Below, in pieces: positions 34,719 through 43,542 of a stretch of DNA of 63,781 nucleotides (the stretch's first letter is position 1; the number at the start of each line of letters is the position of its first letter). A program made the position numbers and the translations under genes. Below the pieces are notes generated by a model. It saw only the letters and a list, made by a program, of their open reading frames with translations. It was not told the origin of the DNA and did no database searches. Origin of the DNA: Terriglobia bacterium (GTDB lineage: Bacteria; Acidobacteriota; Terriglobia; JAIQFV01); the NCBI GenBank assembly GCA_028716525.1, contig JAQUPQ010000023.1:1-63781 (forward strand), written 5' to 3'.

Positions 34719-35135
34719 CTACATCCGATACAGCATCCAGTAAATCGTTACGCCTGTGACGGACACGTAGAGCCAAATGGGCAATGTCCAGTGGGCGATC
34801 TGTTTATGTTTGTCGAACTTTTCCCGCAGAGCCCGCGACAGTGTGATCAGAGCGAGGGGAACAATCGCCACAGCCAAAATCGTGTGAGAAATCAAAATGC
34901 TGAAATACAAGGGACGAATCCAACCGAAATGCCGGAAGTGAACGTTTCCGACATGAAAATGATAGGTGAGATATGAAACCAGAAATAAAGTCGAGGTCGT
35001 CAGCGCGGCAATCATGCAGGCTCGGTGCCACCGGATCAAACGCCGCCGAATGAACACAAAACCACACGTCAGGAGAAGGGCGCTCGTTCCGTTCAGAGAG
35101 GCGTTGACGACCGGCAGATCAGCGATGGTTATCAA
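34719..35135 (-). CDS. DUF420 membrane protein (CtaM/YozB-like)
   Basis: A 138-residue protein with four membrane segments and the family histidines: RRLIRWHRACMIAA, YLTYHFHVGN, SHTILAVAIVPLAL and DKHKQIAHWTLPIWLYVSVTGV. In Staphylococcus a homologue (CtaM) is needed to make active haem-copper oxidase. The start overlaps the Sco gene stop by four bases, so the two are translationally coupled, and the combination points to copper or haem insertion into a cytochrome oxidase. No oxidase subunit gene lies in the window. Confidence 0.85.
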   Translation of the reverse strand: MITIADLPVVNASLNGTSALLLTCGFVFIRRRLIRWHRACMIAALTTSTLFLVSYLTYHFHVGNVHFRHFGWIRPLYFSILISHTILAVAIVPLALITLSRALREKFDKHKQIAHWTLPIWLYVSVTGVTIYWMLYRM

Positions 35136-35782
35136 TCGGGGTCTTCTCTTTCCACGCGCCGAATGTCGACGACAAACTGCTTCATGGAATCGTCGTCATC
35201 GCTGTCGTAGTAGCCTCGCAGGCGGCCCTGGCCATCGACCAACACAAAGCGCGTGCTGTGGACGATGGGCCCTTGACCGCTGGGAGTCTTTGCGCCGGCA
35301 TCCACTTCCAGGGCCAGATGCATTCCATCCGTGGCCAAAGATTTAATTTGGTCGCGCGACCCCGTCAGAAACAACCAGCGGGTGGGGTCAGCGCCGAACG
35401 TGTCGGCGTACTTTTGAAGGACTTCCCGAGTATCCGTTTCTGGATCCACGGTCACGGAAACAAACCGCACAGGGGAATCTTCTTTCAACTCCCCCTGTAA
35501 ACGCCGCATACGGCTGCTCATCATCGGACAAGGACCGGGGCAGGAGGTGTAAATGAAATCAAAGACCACGACATGATGACTTAAATCGGAAAGCTGCACG
35601 GTCCGCCCACTGCGCTCCATCAACGAAAAATTGGGAAGGTTTCCATAAACCGGCATGTCGGGCGCTTTGCTGCGTTCCCACGTTCGCCTCGCCGCAAGCC
35701 CCGCCAAGGTGGCGACAATGATCGCCATCAGAACACACAAGCCCACTCCGATTTTCAGGATTCGAGTCAATCGCACATCCAT
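35132..35782 (-). CDS. SCO1/SenC copper chaperone
   Basis: A 216-residue membrane-anchored thioredoxin-fold protein that delivers copper to the CuA site of cytochrome oxidase. An N-terminal helix spans about residues 10-30, the copper-binding CxxxC is in FIYTSCPGPCPMM, and the distal histidine ligand is in IVHSTRFVLVD. VDPETDTREVLQKYADTFG is also typical. It is coupled to DUF420. A highly acidic stretch (YDSDDDDS) near the C-terminus is unusual. Confidence 0.92.
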   Translation of the reverse strand: MDVRLTRILKIGVGLCVLMAIIVATLAGLAARRTWERSKAPDMPVYGNLPNFSLMERSGRTVQLSDLSHHVVVFDFIYTSCPGPCPMMSSRMRRLQGELKEDSPVRFVSVTVDPETDTREVLQKYADTFGADPTRWLFLTGSRDQIKSLATDGMHLALEVDAGAKTPSGQGPIVHSTRFVLVDGQGRLRGYYDSDDDDSMKQFVVDIRRVEREDPD

Positions 35783-35880
35783 CTTCAGTCCTCAATGAGA
35801 CTACAGGGAAGGTTTGCTTTGGCGGGTCGCAAGAATCGACCGGCGTGGTCCCATCCGCACACGAGTCAGCGGGAACAATA

Positions 35881-36132
35881 TCACACTGATTCGCTCCCCG
35901 CCTTCGTAGATTCTCCTCCTGAAATCTTTTTTTCCGGAGGAGTTATTGGGGCTTTCTTAAACTCACCCTTTCGGATGCTTCCAATGGCCCCGCCTAGAAA
36001 CATCCCGGCGAACACGACACAAACCAGCAGCAGAAAATTTCCGTCCATCGAACCAATTTGGCCGCTCAGAATATCCCAGGCCAAGACCGCCACCGCCAAC
36101 AGGCCCAATACAAGGTCAATCCCGATGAGCAT
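35881..36132 (-). CDS. Small membrane protein, two helices
   Basis: About 83 residues. Two hydrophobic segments (about residues 3-20 and 33-53) are followed by a basic, proline-rich tail (KGEFKKAPITPPEKK). ATG at 36132 is chosen because AGGGAG lies six bases upstream; a further ATG at 36147 is in frame but has a weak site. It is upstream of and in line with the Sco gene, 98 bases away. No family recognised. Confidence 0.55.
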   Translation of the reverse strand: MLIGIDLVLGLLAVAVLAWDILSGQIGSMDGNFLLLVCVVFAGMFLGGAIGSIRKGEFKKAPITPPEKKISGGESTKAGSESV

Positions 36133-36486
36133 CAATGTCTCCCTCATACCCTATTTTCACCCATGTTGCACCGCAACGCTTCCGTTTCAAAAGGTTCGTT
36201 TCACGAACCAAGGAATTGAATTGTCCCTTGAAAAATACTTCACAATTATACATTAAATGTTGCGGTCGATTTGCTGAAAATTCCGTGTGAATCTTTAATC
36301 TCCAATAAGCGATCTTCAATGATGTTGAAAATGAAAGGCCTAGGCGGGTAGGAATCCAAACACTTTGAGGACCACGCCTCACCAGTGATATCCATAGCCT
36401 ATTGGAACTCCAATTGCTGAATCTCAGTATGGACAATCATCGTAACTTTGGACTCATCAAGCCGAGGAGGCTTGGAGGAGACACAA
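36133..36486. other. Divergent intergenic region with an operator-like palindrome
   Basis: About 350 bases between the divergent small membrane protein and the 36487 gene. It contains the inverted repeat GGTTCGT-TTC-ACGAACC at 36193-36209 and an ATTATA stretch at 36245-36250 that reads TATAAT on the minus strand, about 115 bases before the 36132 start. A partnered -35 box was not found. Confidence 0.45.
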
Positions 36487-36867
36487 ATGAACGAGACGGA
36501 ACGAATCGAGGTCGTCGAGAAATTGAAGTTAGAGCTCAACATTTTGAAGGATGGCGGTTATGGCCGCTCCGTCAGGACACCGCGTGCGGAACCGGTTTAT
36601 CTCAGAGATTCGGTGACCTGTTTGAATTTCGGCCGCCACGAGGATCGCGAACCTTGTGATCGCTGCTTTCTTATGGAATTTGTTCCGCAAGAATATGCCC
36701 ATCGGGAACTCCCGTGTCATCACATCCGTCTCAATGACACGGGAGAGACGCTCGCCTCGTTGGAAGCCCGTGGCGACAAAGATCATCTCGAAGCGGCCTT
36801 GGGGCAGTGGCTCAAAAACACGATTCTGGAATTGCAGGACAAGGAAGGCTCTGCTAAAGTTTCTTAG
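36487..36867 (+). CDS. Conserved-looking cysteine-rich protein of unknown function
   Basis: A 126-residue soluble protein. The ATG at 36487 is preceded by AGGAG at a good distance. It carries SVTCLNFGR, EPCDRCFLMEF and ELPCHHIRLND, i.e. four cysteines and two adjacent histidines that could bind a metal or iron-sulfur cluster, flanked by helical ends. I do not recognise the family. It is on the same strand as the cytochrome operon but 570 bases away, with a doubtful gene between. Confidence 0.6.
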   Translation: MNETERIEVVEKLKLELNILKDGGYGRSVRTPRAEPVYLRDSVTCLNFGRHEDREPCDRCFLMEFVPQEYAHRELPCHHIRLNDTGETLASLEARGDKDHLEAALGQWLKNTILELQDKEGSAKVS

Positions 36868-36937
36868 CGCTCATGAATCCGAACATGCATCTTGAATCTA
36901 TCGGCCCAACAGTGCATCCGACGATGGAGAAAAATCA

Positions 36938-37318
36938 GTGAGATCAACCAACTCCCACCGGTCGTTCAAGCGTTCCGTGGTGCACGCGATATTCATGTTT
37001 CTGGTGATTCCAGTCTTTTCGACCCCTTCGGACGTACGTCTCGTCGGAAAGTCGTTCTTTTCCCATTACAGGACTGTTTCCCTCGCCTCACAACAGTCCC
37101 CTTCGCAAGCCAATTTGCAATCCTATGGCAGAACCGATCATCAGCCCCGTTCCTGGGACGGATTCGAGGAATTTACCGAAAGTGCTGTAAAAGTATTTAT
37201 ACCCTCGCTCTGTTCTTGCTGCGGAGCCGTTCTCTTTAAGGCGGAATCTTCTTCCAGTAATAATTTCATTTGCGGCGTTCAGCGGGCACCCCCCGTTCCT
37301 TATTTCTTTAATTCATAA
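36938..37318 (+). CDS. Doubtful small exported protein
   Basis: A 126-codon frame starting at GTG with GGAGA eight bases upstream. The first 30 residues look like a signal peptide (basic start, then VVHAIFMFLVIPVFS). The rest is serine-rich, with SLCSCCGA and no recognised motif. Overlapping frames of similar length exist, so this may be non-coding leader of the cytochrome operon. If not coding, 36868-37438 is a gap of about 570 bases in which I see no other structure except several TTCGA/ATCGG inverted fragments near 37365-37400. Confidence 0.3.
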   Translation: MRSTNSHRSFKRSVVHAIFMFLVIPVFSTPSDVRLVGKSFFSHYRTVSLASQQSPSQANLQSYGRTDHQPRSWDGFEEFTESAVKVFIPSLCSCCGAVLFKAESSSSNNFICGVQRAPPVPYFFNS

Positions 37319-37438
37319 ACCCGGGCTTGAGCCAGGCAAAAATCCGGACTTCTTCGGCCCTATCGGATGTGGATTCGATCATTATTCGAAACCGATCCGT
37401 TTCTTGTAGACCTAAATCAACACAGGAGGTGTTGCACT

Positions 37439-38872
37439 ATGCTTTTGAACAAGAGCTTCAAGCTACACGTCATGGTGGGCCTGTTGCTGTCCGTCGGGAT
37501 CATCGGCTTGGCGCTGTTTGAATCCCGTCGGGATTCCTATGCCATACCGGCTTTTGCCCGCAAATATCAAACCTCGTGCGCTACGTGCCATAACAATTAT
37601 CCGGAGCTCAACGACTTCGGGGAAGCTTTCAAAAAGAACGGCTTCAAGTTTCCAAAAGATGACGAGACCTTCGTCAAGGAGCCTCCGGTCTTGTTGGGAG
37701 CGGCAGCTCAAAAGCAGGCCTTTCCGAACACCATTTATCCGGGCGAAATCCCCGGCACCATTCCGATCGGCTTCCGCTACTCCGGATTCGCAACCATCAA
37801 CAGCCGACAACCCGTCGCTTTGGGATTTTTGCCGCGGACGGACCTCTTCACCCCCAATACCTTCACGATCCTGGCGGCCGGCAGCATGGGCTCCAATCTC
37901 TCCTTCTGGATTGACGACGATATTTCCACAGGCGGTTCGGGAGCGGATGGAGGGCTGGGCGACGGCTATATCAAGTACAACGACCTGGGCCATTTCCTCC
38001 GCCTGCCCAAAGATGCGCTGAATGTCCGGTTCGGGCAATTTGAATTGGACCTTCCCTTTTCACAGGCGCGCACGATCAATCCCACCGACTACGACATTTA
38101 CGATCAGGCCAGCGTGGCCATGCAGCAAGGCACCACCAACAACCCCTTCGTGTTTGCCGCCCCGCAGCGTGGGATCGAGTTTGGGGGCTATCCCAATGAC
38201 GGTAATTTCGCCTGGTCCGTCAGCTTTGTGAATGGCTCCAACGATCAACCGGCCATGCGCAACAGCAAGGATGTTTATTTCCGGGTCTCCCAGAAATTCA
38301 ATCTGGACCGCGATCGCAATAGTCGAAAAGAGATCCAAGCCGCCGGCGCGACCGGCCCCCGAGATCACACCTCCATCCGGGTCGGGGCGTTTTATTACTA
38401 CGGACGTAACGCCCTCAACCTAGACGGCACCTTGCTGCCGGGATTCGGGATATTGCGCGAACCTTTTTATCGCGCGGGCGGGGATTTTCGGTTCAAGTAC
38501 AACAAATTCGAACTCTACGGACTCGGCATGTTCGGCCATGACACCAACTTGTTTGCCGACCCCAACGCCTTGACGCTGCTCCATGCGGCGCCGGTAACTT
38601 TCACGGGGGGATTTGTCCAGGCAAACTATTGGATCTATCCGTGGATGATCGCCATCATGCGTTATGACGCAGTCAATTCTCCAACCGACTTCTTGAATGG
38701 CGTATCATTGCACAACACGCGAAATCGTTTTTCACCGGGTTTGCAGTTCCTGATTCGCGCCAATTTAAAAGCCGTGTTTGAGTATGAACATCGTTGGCAA
38801 ATTCCGTTCGGTCTTCCGGGGCAGTCTTTCCGACCCAATTCGTTCACCGGAGGCATCGGCTATTCGTTCTAA
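37439..38872 (+). CDS. Outer-membrane monohaem cytochrome-barrel fusion (Cyc2-like)
   Basis: A 477-residue exported protein. After a signal peptide (about residues 1-37) comes IPAFARKYQTSCATCHNNYP, a single c-type haem motif (CATCH) with the PAFAR lead-in and the following LNDFGEAFKKNGF segment. The remaining 400 residues consist of alternating amphipathic strands ending in an aromatic residue (GGIGYSF), the sign of an outer-membrane beta-barrel. This plan, one haem plus a barrel in one chain, is that of Cyc2 iron-oxidising cytochromes and their wider relatives. AGGAGGT precedes the ATG. It is the first gene of the electron-transfer operon. Iron oxidation is possible but not shown. Confidence 0.75.
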   Translation: MLLNKSFKLHVMVGLLLSVGIIGLALFESRRDSYAIPAFARKYQTSCATCHNNYPELNDFGEAFKKNGFKFPKDDETFVKEPPVLLGAAAQKQAFPNTIYPGEIPGTIPIGFRYSGFATINSRQPVALGFLPRTDLFTPNTFTILAAGSMGSNLSFWIDDDISTGGSGADGGLGDGYIKYNDLGHFLRLPKDALNVRFGQFELDLPFSQARTINPTDYDIYDQASVAMQQGTTNNPFVFAAPQRGIEFGGYPNDGNFAWSVSFVNGSNDQPAMRNSKDVYFRVSQKFNLDRDRNSRKEIQAAGATGPRDHTSIRVGAFYYYGRNALNLDGTLLPGFGILREPFYRAGGDFRFKYNKFELYGLGMFGHDTNLFADPNALTLLHAAPVTFTGGFVQANYWIYPWMIAIMRYDAVNSPTDFLNGVSLHNTRNRFSPGLQFLIRANLKAVFEYEHRWQIPFGLPGQSFRPNSFTGGIGYSF

Positions 38873-38884
38873 CAACACCGCTCT

Positions 38885-38910
38885 TGGGATTGCGCATCTA
38901 AGCAATCCCA
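38885..38910. repeat. Intercistronic hairpin
   Basis: TGGGATTGC and GCAATCCCA form a perfect 9-bp stem with an 8-base loop between the cytochrome-barrel gene and the cupredoxin gene. No T-run follows; it may stabilise or process the mRNA. Confidence 0.6.
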
Positions 38911-38944
38911 GGAGTTTATCTCTTGATCAGAAAGAAGGTACCTC

Positions 38945-39571
38945 ATGAAATCATCATCTGAAAATCGTTTCAAAAAATTAATGTGCGGGACGCTGGCATT
39001 GGGCGTCCTGGTTGCCCTCAGCACTCCGGCGCTGGCCGGTAACATTGAAGGGAGGGTGACGGCTCAGGGTCTGAAGTCAGCCGCCAATATCGCTGTGTAT
39101 GTCGAAGCCGTTCCGGGAAAGACATTCACGGCCCCGGCCAAAGCCGAAGTCATGGATCAAAAGAAAATGACTTTCATCCCCCACGTCATGGTCGTCCAAA
39201 AGGGAGCTACGGTGGAGTTTCTGAACAGCGACCCGGTGGGTCACAACGTCTATTGGCCCAACGTCGGCGGAAACCGGAAACTGGCGCACAATATGGGGAC
39301 GTGGCCGCAAGGAGCGAAGAAGTCCTTCACGTTCAACGATGAGGGCGCTGCCCCGCTGCTCTGCAATGTTCACCCGGAAATGTCGGGCTACATTGTGGTG
39401 GTTCCCACACCCTATTTTGCGGTGACGAATAAAGAAGGCGAATTTGTGATCAAGGATGTCCCGGCTGGACATTACACCGTGAAGACCTGGAGTGAAGAAG
39501 GCAAACCCGTTTCTCAAGCGGTTGACGTCGCCGCTGGAAACACAAAGTTGAATCTCACGGTGCACCGATAG
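38945..39571 (+). CDS. Exported cupredoxin with C-terminal regulatory-like beta domain
   Basis: A 208-residue periplasmic protein. A signal peptide ends near ALA-G (residue 31). The central part is a plastocyanin-type domain with type 1 copper ligands in DPVGHNVYWP (His) and LCNVHPEMSG (Cys, His, Met), in the order expected for a blue-copper site. The last 50 residues (FVIKDVPAGHYTVKTWSEEG) resemble a carboxypeptidase regulatory-like or transthyretin-like sandwich. It lies between the cytochrome-barrel gene and the flavoprotein gene, so it may act as a soluble electron carrier for the bc-type complex downstream. Confidence 0.85.
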   Translation: MKSSSENRFKKLMCGTLALGVLVALSTPALAGNIEGRVTAQGLKSAANIAVYVEAVPGKTFTAPAKAEVMDQKKMTFIPHVMVVQKGATVEFLNSDPVGHNVYWPNVGGNRKLAHNMGTWPQGAKKSFTFNDEGAAPLLCNVHPEMSGYIVVVPTPYFAVTNKEGEFVIKDVPAGHYTVKTWSEEGKPVSQAVDVAAGNTKLNLTVHR

Positions 39572-39637
39572 GATCGAATTCCGGGCCCGGCGCCAACGGT
39601 TCGGCAGGCCGGGTCCGGAACAATCACGAGACCTGAA

Positions 39638-41599
39638 ATGGCTGACGAAAAACCCAAAACACGAACCAAGCTGGTCGATTTGGACTGGCTGGAATCAAAC
39701 TTCCCGTGCATGCAAGCCTGTCCGGTACACACCGAGGCGGGCCGCTATGTGGCCTTGATTGCTCAGGGCCGTTACGAAGAAGCCTATCGGTACGCCCGGC
39801 AACCGAATCCTCTGGCCTCGATTTGCGGGCGGGTATGCGGTCATCCCTGTGAAACGGCTTGCCGGCGCGGGCAATTTGATGCCCCCATTTCCATTCGGGC
39901 CCTGAAGAGGTTTCTGACCGAACGCCACGGGCCGGAATCGCGGCATCCGGTCGAGGTCTATCCGGATCGGCCGACAATTAAGCATACCGAGAAAGTAGCC
40001 GTCATCGGATCCGGACCGGCCGGCTTGGCGGCGGCGCATGATCTGGCGCTGCTCGGATATCCCGTCACCTTGTTTGAATCGGCTCCACTTCCCGGCGGCA
40101 TGCTGCAATTGGGAATCCCGGAATACCGGCTTCCCCGGGATGTCTTGCGGGCCCAAATTCGCGAAATTCTCGACCTGGGAATCAAGCTCCGCCTCAACTC
40201 CCGACTCGGCCGCGATTTCACCCTGGAACATCTCCGGGCCCGGGGATACAAAGCTTTCTTGCTGGCGATCGGCCTGCATCGCAGCCGGGATTTGAACATT
40301 CCGGGCCACGACCTCGACGGCGTGGTCAAGGGTGTCGATTTTCTTCTGAACGTTAATTTGGGTTATCGCCTCTCGATCGGCAAGAAGGTGGTCGTGATTG
40401 GAGGCGGCAACGTGGCCATCGATGTGGCCCGCTCGGCCTTGCGGACGCAACAAAAGCAAGCGCTCGAGAATTTTCTCACTCCCGAGACGATTGAACGGCT
40501 CTCTCCAAGCGAACAACAAACCGTCATGAACGAATTGATGGACGTTTCGCGTGCCGCCTTGCGGATGGGAGCGCACGAAGTGCATCTGGTGTGCCTGGAA
40601 TCGCGCGAGGAGATGCCGGCATTTGAAGATGAAATCGAAGAAGGGCAGCGTGAGGGCCTGCATCTGCATCCTTCGCGGGGTCCGTCGGTGTTTTTGGGAC
40701 GCCAGGGATCGGTAACCGGCCTGCAAACAGTCCGCTGCACCTCGGTGTTCGACGCCCAACATCGCTTCAATCCCACGTTCGAACCCGGCAGCGAGAGCAT
40801 CATCCCGTGTGACACCGCCATTCTTGCCATCGGACAGGCCGCCGATCTTTCGTTCTTAAAACCTGAAGATGGAATTGAAGCCACGCGGCAAGGAACCATC
40901 AAGATTAATTCCGACACTCTAATGTCGACGGCCGACGGCGTGTTTGCGGCCGGGGATATCGCTTTTGGGCCGCGTCTCATCATCAATGCGGTGGCCGACG
41001 GAAAGAAAGCCGCTGAAAACATCGATCGATATTTGCGCGGCGATGCCTGGAAGCCGCGGGAGCGTTTCGTTCAGATCACGGTCCTGGATCATCATCAAAT
41101 GGCGGGCGAATATGACGAGTTCTCGCGTTTGGCCGTTCCGGTCCTGCCGGTCGACCGTCGCACCGGAGTGGTCGAGGTCGAAACCGGTTTTACCGAAGAA
41201 GATGCTCAGCGCGAAGCCTCCCGGTGCCTGCAGTGCTGGATCAACACCATTTTCGACGGCAATGAAACGGACGGCACGGAATGCATCCTGTGTGGTGGTT
41301 GCGTGGACGTCTGCCCCGAAAACTGCCTGCAACTGGTTCCGCTGAGCCAGCTCCACTTCAGTGATGAAACCAAAAAGCAGTTGAACGATCACGCGGAATT
41401 CCACGAAAACCAGCTTCAGCATTTGGAGGCCGGCGACTTGCCGGCTACCGAGGGTTCTGTCATGATCAAAGACGAAACCATTTGTATCCGGTGCGGCCTG
41501 TGTGCGGAACGATGTCCCGCCCATACGATCACGATGGAATCGTTCCAGGCTTTCGACCGGGATCCCGAACTCGTCAAGATCGAGGTGCCGTCGTTATGA
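39638..41599 (+). CDS. GltD-type FAD/NAD(P) oxidoreductase fused to ferredoxin domains
   Basis: A 653-residue cytosolic iron-sulfur flavoprotein. Residues 20-95 form the N-terminal helical [4Fe-4S] domain of GltD-like proteins (FPCMQACPVHTEAG, CGRVCGHPCETACRRG). About 110-470 hold the FAD loop VIGSGPAGLAAAHDLA, PGGMLQLGIPEYRLP, the NAD(P) loop VIGGGNVAIDVARSA and GVFAAGDIAFG. The C-terminus adds more cysteines (CLQCW, CILCGGCVDVCPENC, CIRCGLCAERCP) for two or three clusters. The gene overlaps the Rieske gene by four bases, so a flavoprotein that handles NAD(P)H is tied to the quinol-oxidising complex. Electron bifurcation or feeding of quinone from NAD(P)H are possible readings, both inferred. 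Confidence 0.85.
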   Translation: MADEKPKTRTKLVDLDWLESNFPCMQACPVHTEAGRYVALIAQGRYEEAYRYARQPNPLASICGRVCGHPCETACRRGQFDAPISIRALKRFLTERHGPESRHPVEVYPDRPTIKHTEKVAVIGSGPAGLAAAHDLALLGYPVTLFESAPLPGGMLQLGIPEYRLPRDVLRAQIREILDLGIKLRLNSRLGRDFTLEHLRARGYKAFLLAIGLHRSRDLNIPGHDLDGVVKGVDFLLNVNLGYRLSIGKKVVVIGGGNVAIDVARSALRTQQKQALENFLTPETIERLSPSEQQTVMNELMDVSRAALRMGAHEVHLVCLESREEMPAFEDEIEEGQREGLHLHPSRGPSVFLGRQGSVTGLQTVRCTSVFDAQHRFNPTFEPGSESIIPCDTAILAIGQAADLSFLKPEDGIEATRQGTIKINSDTLMSTADGVFAAGDIAFGPRLIINAVADGKKAAENIDRYLRGDAWKPRERFVQITVLDHHQMAGEYDEFSRLAVPVLPVDRRTGVVEVETGFTEEDAQREASRCLQCWINTIFDGNETDGTECILCGGCVDVCPENCLQLVPLSQLHFSDETKKQLNDHAEFHENQLQHLEAGDLPATEGSVMIKDETICIRCGLCAERCPAHTITMESFQAFDRDPELVKIEVPSL

Positions 41600-42105
41600 G
41601 TGAACCCAAGAATCCCACCGTGTCTTCATCTCTCGAGAAACCCGAGGATAAAGAAGGCCTTTCGCGGCGGGATTTTTTCAACGAAATTGCCGCCGGGGCG
41701 TTGGGCGTGGCCGGCTTGGGAGCCTTCGTGGTGTCGGTCCGATACCTTTCACCCAACGTGCTCTTTGAACCCCCCACGAATTTTCGAATCGGACCGCCCA
41801 GTGATTACCAGGTGAATTCCGTGACCTATCTGGCCAATCAGGAGGTCTACATTGTACGCACCAGCGATGGCCTTTTCGCCCAGTCCGCCATTTGCACGCA
41901 TTTGGGTTGCATCACGCAATGGAAACCCGAATTGGAAATGATTGCCTGCCCGTGTCACGGAAGCAAATTCAGAAAAGACGGAAGTGTGGAACACGGTCCG
42001 GCGCCGCGGCCGCTGCAACATTTTGCCGTTCGAATGATGCCGGATGGCGAATTGATGGTGGACTTGCTGGAGTTGGTGAAGCCTACACAGATTCTGAAAG
42101 TCTGA
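41596..42105 (+). CDS. Rieske iron-sulfur protein of a bc-type complex
   Basis: A 169-residue protein. The ATG at 41596 overlaps the preceding stop (ATGA). [19 protein letters not shown] is a Tat-like, uncleaved membrane anchor, followed by a hinge and the [2Fe-2S] domain with CTHLGC and CPCHGSKF, each giving one cysteine and one histidine ligand plus the disulfide cysteines. [14 protein letters not shown] follows, as usual. It extracts the first electron of quinol and passes it to a c-type cytochrome. Immediately downstream are the two cytochrome b genes. Confidence 0.93.
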   Translation: MSEPKNPTVSSSLEKPEDKEGLSRRDFFNEIAAGALGVAGLGAFVVSVRYLSPNVLFEPPTNFRIGPPSDYQVNSVTYLANQEVYIVRTSDGLFAQSAICTHLGCITQWKPELEMIACPCHGSKFRKDGSVEHGPAPRPLQHFAVRMMPDGELMVDLLELVKPTQILKV

Positions 42106-42112
42106 GCACCCC

Positions 42113-42865
42113 ATGACCTCTTGGGAGAACACGATCGAACGTTTGCGCCGCACGCCGGTGTGGCAATCGCTTTTTCGGCGCGGACCGGCTCGAACCAACC
42201 GCACTCGCAGCGTGGCCGTGTTCGGCAACATCTTCCTCCACCTCTTGCCCGTCAAGGTCCGCGACGCCTCCTTGCGCGTCCGGGCCACCTACTACCTGGG
42301 TTCGATTACTTTTTTCCTTTTTGTGATTTTGACCGTGACGGGCGTTCTGCTGATGCTGTATTACCACCCCGCGGTTCCGGAAGCCTATCAGGACATGAAG
42401 GACCTGCGTTTTGTCGTCTCGAGCGGAGTGTTTCTGAGAAATCTGCACCGTCTGGCCGCTCAGGCCATGGTGGTGTTTGTGTTTTGGCACATGTTTCATG
42501 TGTTCTACCGCGGCGGCTACAAACCGCCCCGTCAGTTTAACTGGGTCGTGGGCGTGGGATTGTTGCTGCTCACTCTCTTTCTCAGCTACACGGGATATCT
42601 GCTGCCGTGGGATCAGCTGGCATTCTGGGCCATCACGGTGGGGACCAATATCATTTCTTATGTCCCGATCCTGGGCCAACCCATGCGGTTTCTCCTTTTG
42701 GGTGGACATGGCATTGGCGAGAACGCGTTACTGCGTTTTTATGTGCTGCACATCGTCATTCTGCCGCTGTTTGCCATCATCCTGATTGCGGTTCATTTCT
42801 GGCGCGTCCAAAAGGACGGCGGAATCACTTTGAGAGAAGAACATGGACGAAAAGAAAAAGACTGA
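42113..42865 (+). CDS. Cytochrome b, N-terminal (b6-like) subunit
   Basis: A 250-residue protein with four membrane helices that carries both b haems. Helix B has the pair His in RNLHRLAAQ and His in FVFWHMFH, 13 residues between them. Helix D has YVLHIVIL and AVHFWR with 14 residues between, which is the b6f-type spacing. [17 protein letters not shown] contains the conserved Qo-site region. The split after helix D follows cytochrome b6 rather than mitochondrial cytochrome b. It overlaps the next gene by 23 bases. Confidence 0.93.
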   Translation: MTSWENTIERLRRTPVWQSLFRRGPARTNRTRSVAVFGNIFLHLLPVKVRDASLRVRATYYLGSITFFLFVILTVTGVLLMLYYHPAVPEAYQDMKDLRFVVSSGVFLRNLHRLAAQAMVVFVFWHMFHVFYRGGYKPPRQFNWVVGVGLLLLTLFLSYTGYLLPWDQLAFWAITVGTNIISYVPILGQPMRFLLLGGHGIGENALLRFYVLHIVILPLFAIILIAVHFWRVQKDGGITLREEHGRKEKD

Positions 42866-43541
42866 GACCGGGTTTGGGTCTGACGCGCTCAAAGATCCGA
42901 GGCGCATTGTCTTCATCACCAAGAAGACTTCGGCCAAAGTCAAAGGCGATGTCGGGCGCCAAGCCATGTCCTATCCCAAGTTGATCCTGCGGGAAGCCAT
43001 CGTCTTGGAGATTTTGACCATTCTGATGGTAGTGGTGGCGTTGTTCTGGGACGCGCCGCTGGAGCAGCTGGCCAATCCCCTGTTGACGCCCAATCCTGCC
43101 AAGGCGCCCTGGTACTTTCTGGGTTTGCAGGAACTGCTGCATTATTTTCCGCCTATCGTCGCCGGGGTCCTGATTCCGGGCCTTGTGATTGTGGCCTTGA
43201 TTGTGATCCCCTACTTCCATGTCAACGTCGAAGGCGCGCCGCTGTGGGCGAACTCCAGCCTGCGTCGCTTGGGAATGTTTTCTGTGGTGGTGGTGGTCCT
43301 GTTGATCTTTTTCGGGATATACCAGGCTTGGACCATCTTTATTCCTACACTTGTGATGGCTGGAGTGGCGGGTACCACCTATTTTTTGCCGGGCCAGGGT
43401 GGAAGGTTCGGGACATACCTTCGTGCCCGCCCGTTGTCCTGGTGGATCATGACGTGGTTCATAATTGTTGCAATCATTCTTACCGAAATCGGCACACATT
43501 TCCGCGGCCCCGGCTGGTCGTGGGTGTGGCCCTGGAGATAG
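42843..43541 (+). CDS. Cytochrome b, C-terminal (subunit IV-like) subunit
   Basis: A 232-residue protein with an N-terminal polar part, then three helices of the subunit IV type and two further helices (about 155-215) not found in b6f subunit IV. The Qo-site PEWY motif appears as [19 protein letters not shown], i.e. APWY without the glutamate; similar APWYF forms are known to me in menaquinone-type bc complexes. It is translated with overlap from the b6-like gene and followed after one base by the octahaem gene. Confidence 0.88.
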   Translation: MDEKKKTETGFGSDALKDPRRIVFITKKTSAKVKGDVGRQAMSYPKLILREAIVLEILTILMVVVALFWDAPLEQLANPLLTPNPAKAPWYFLGLQELLHYFPPIVAGVLIPGLVIVALIVIPYFHVNVEGAPLWANSSLRRLGMFSVVVVVLLIFFGIYQAWTIFIPTLVMAGVAGTTYFLPGQGGRFGTYLRARPLSWWIMTWFIIVAIILTEIGTHFRGPGWSWVWPWR

Positions 43542-43542
43542 C

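Noticed and set aside
36892-37239. A 115-codon plus-strand frame overlapping the doubtful gene at 36938
   Set aside because: No signal, motif or clear ribosome site; the overlapping frame with a signal-like start is the less unlikely of the two.
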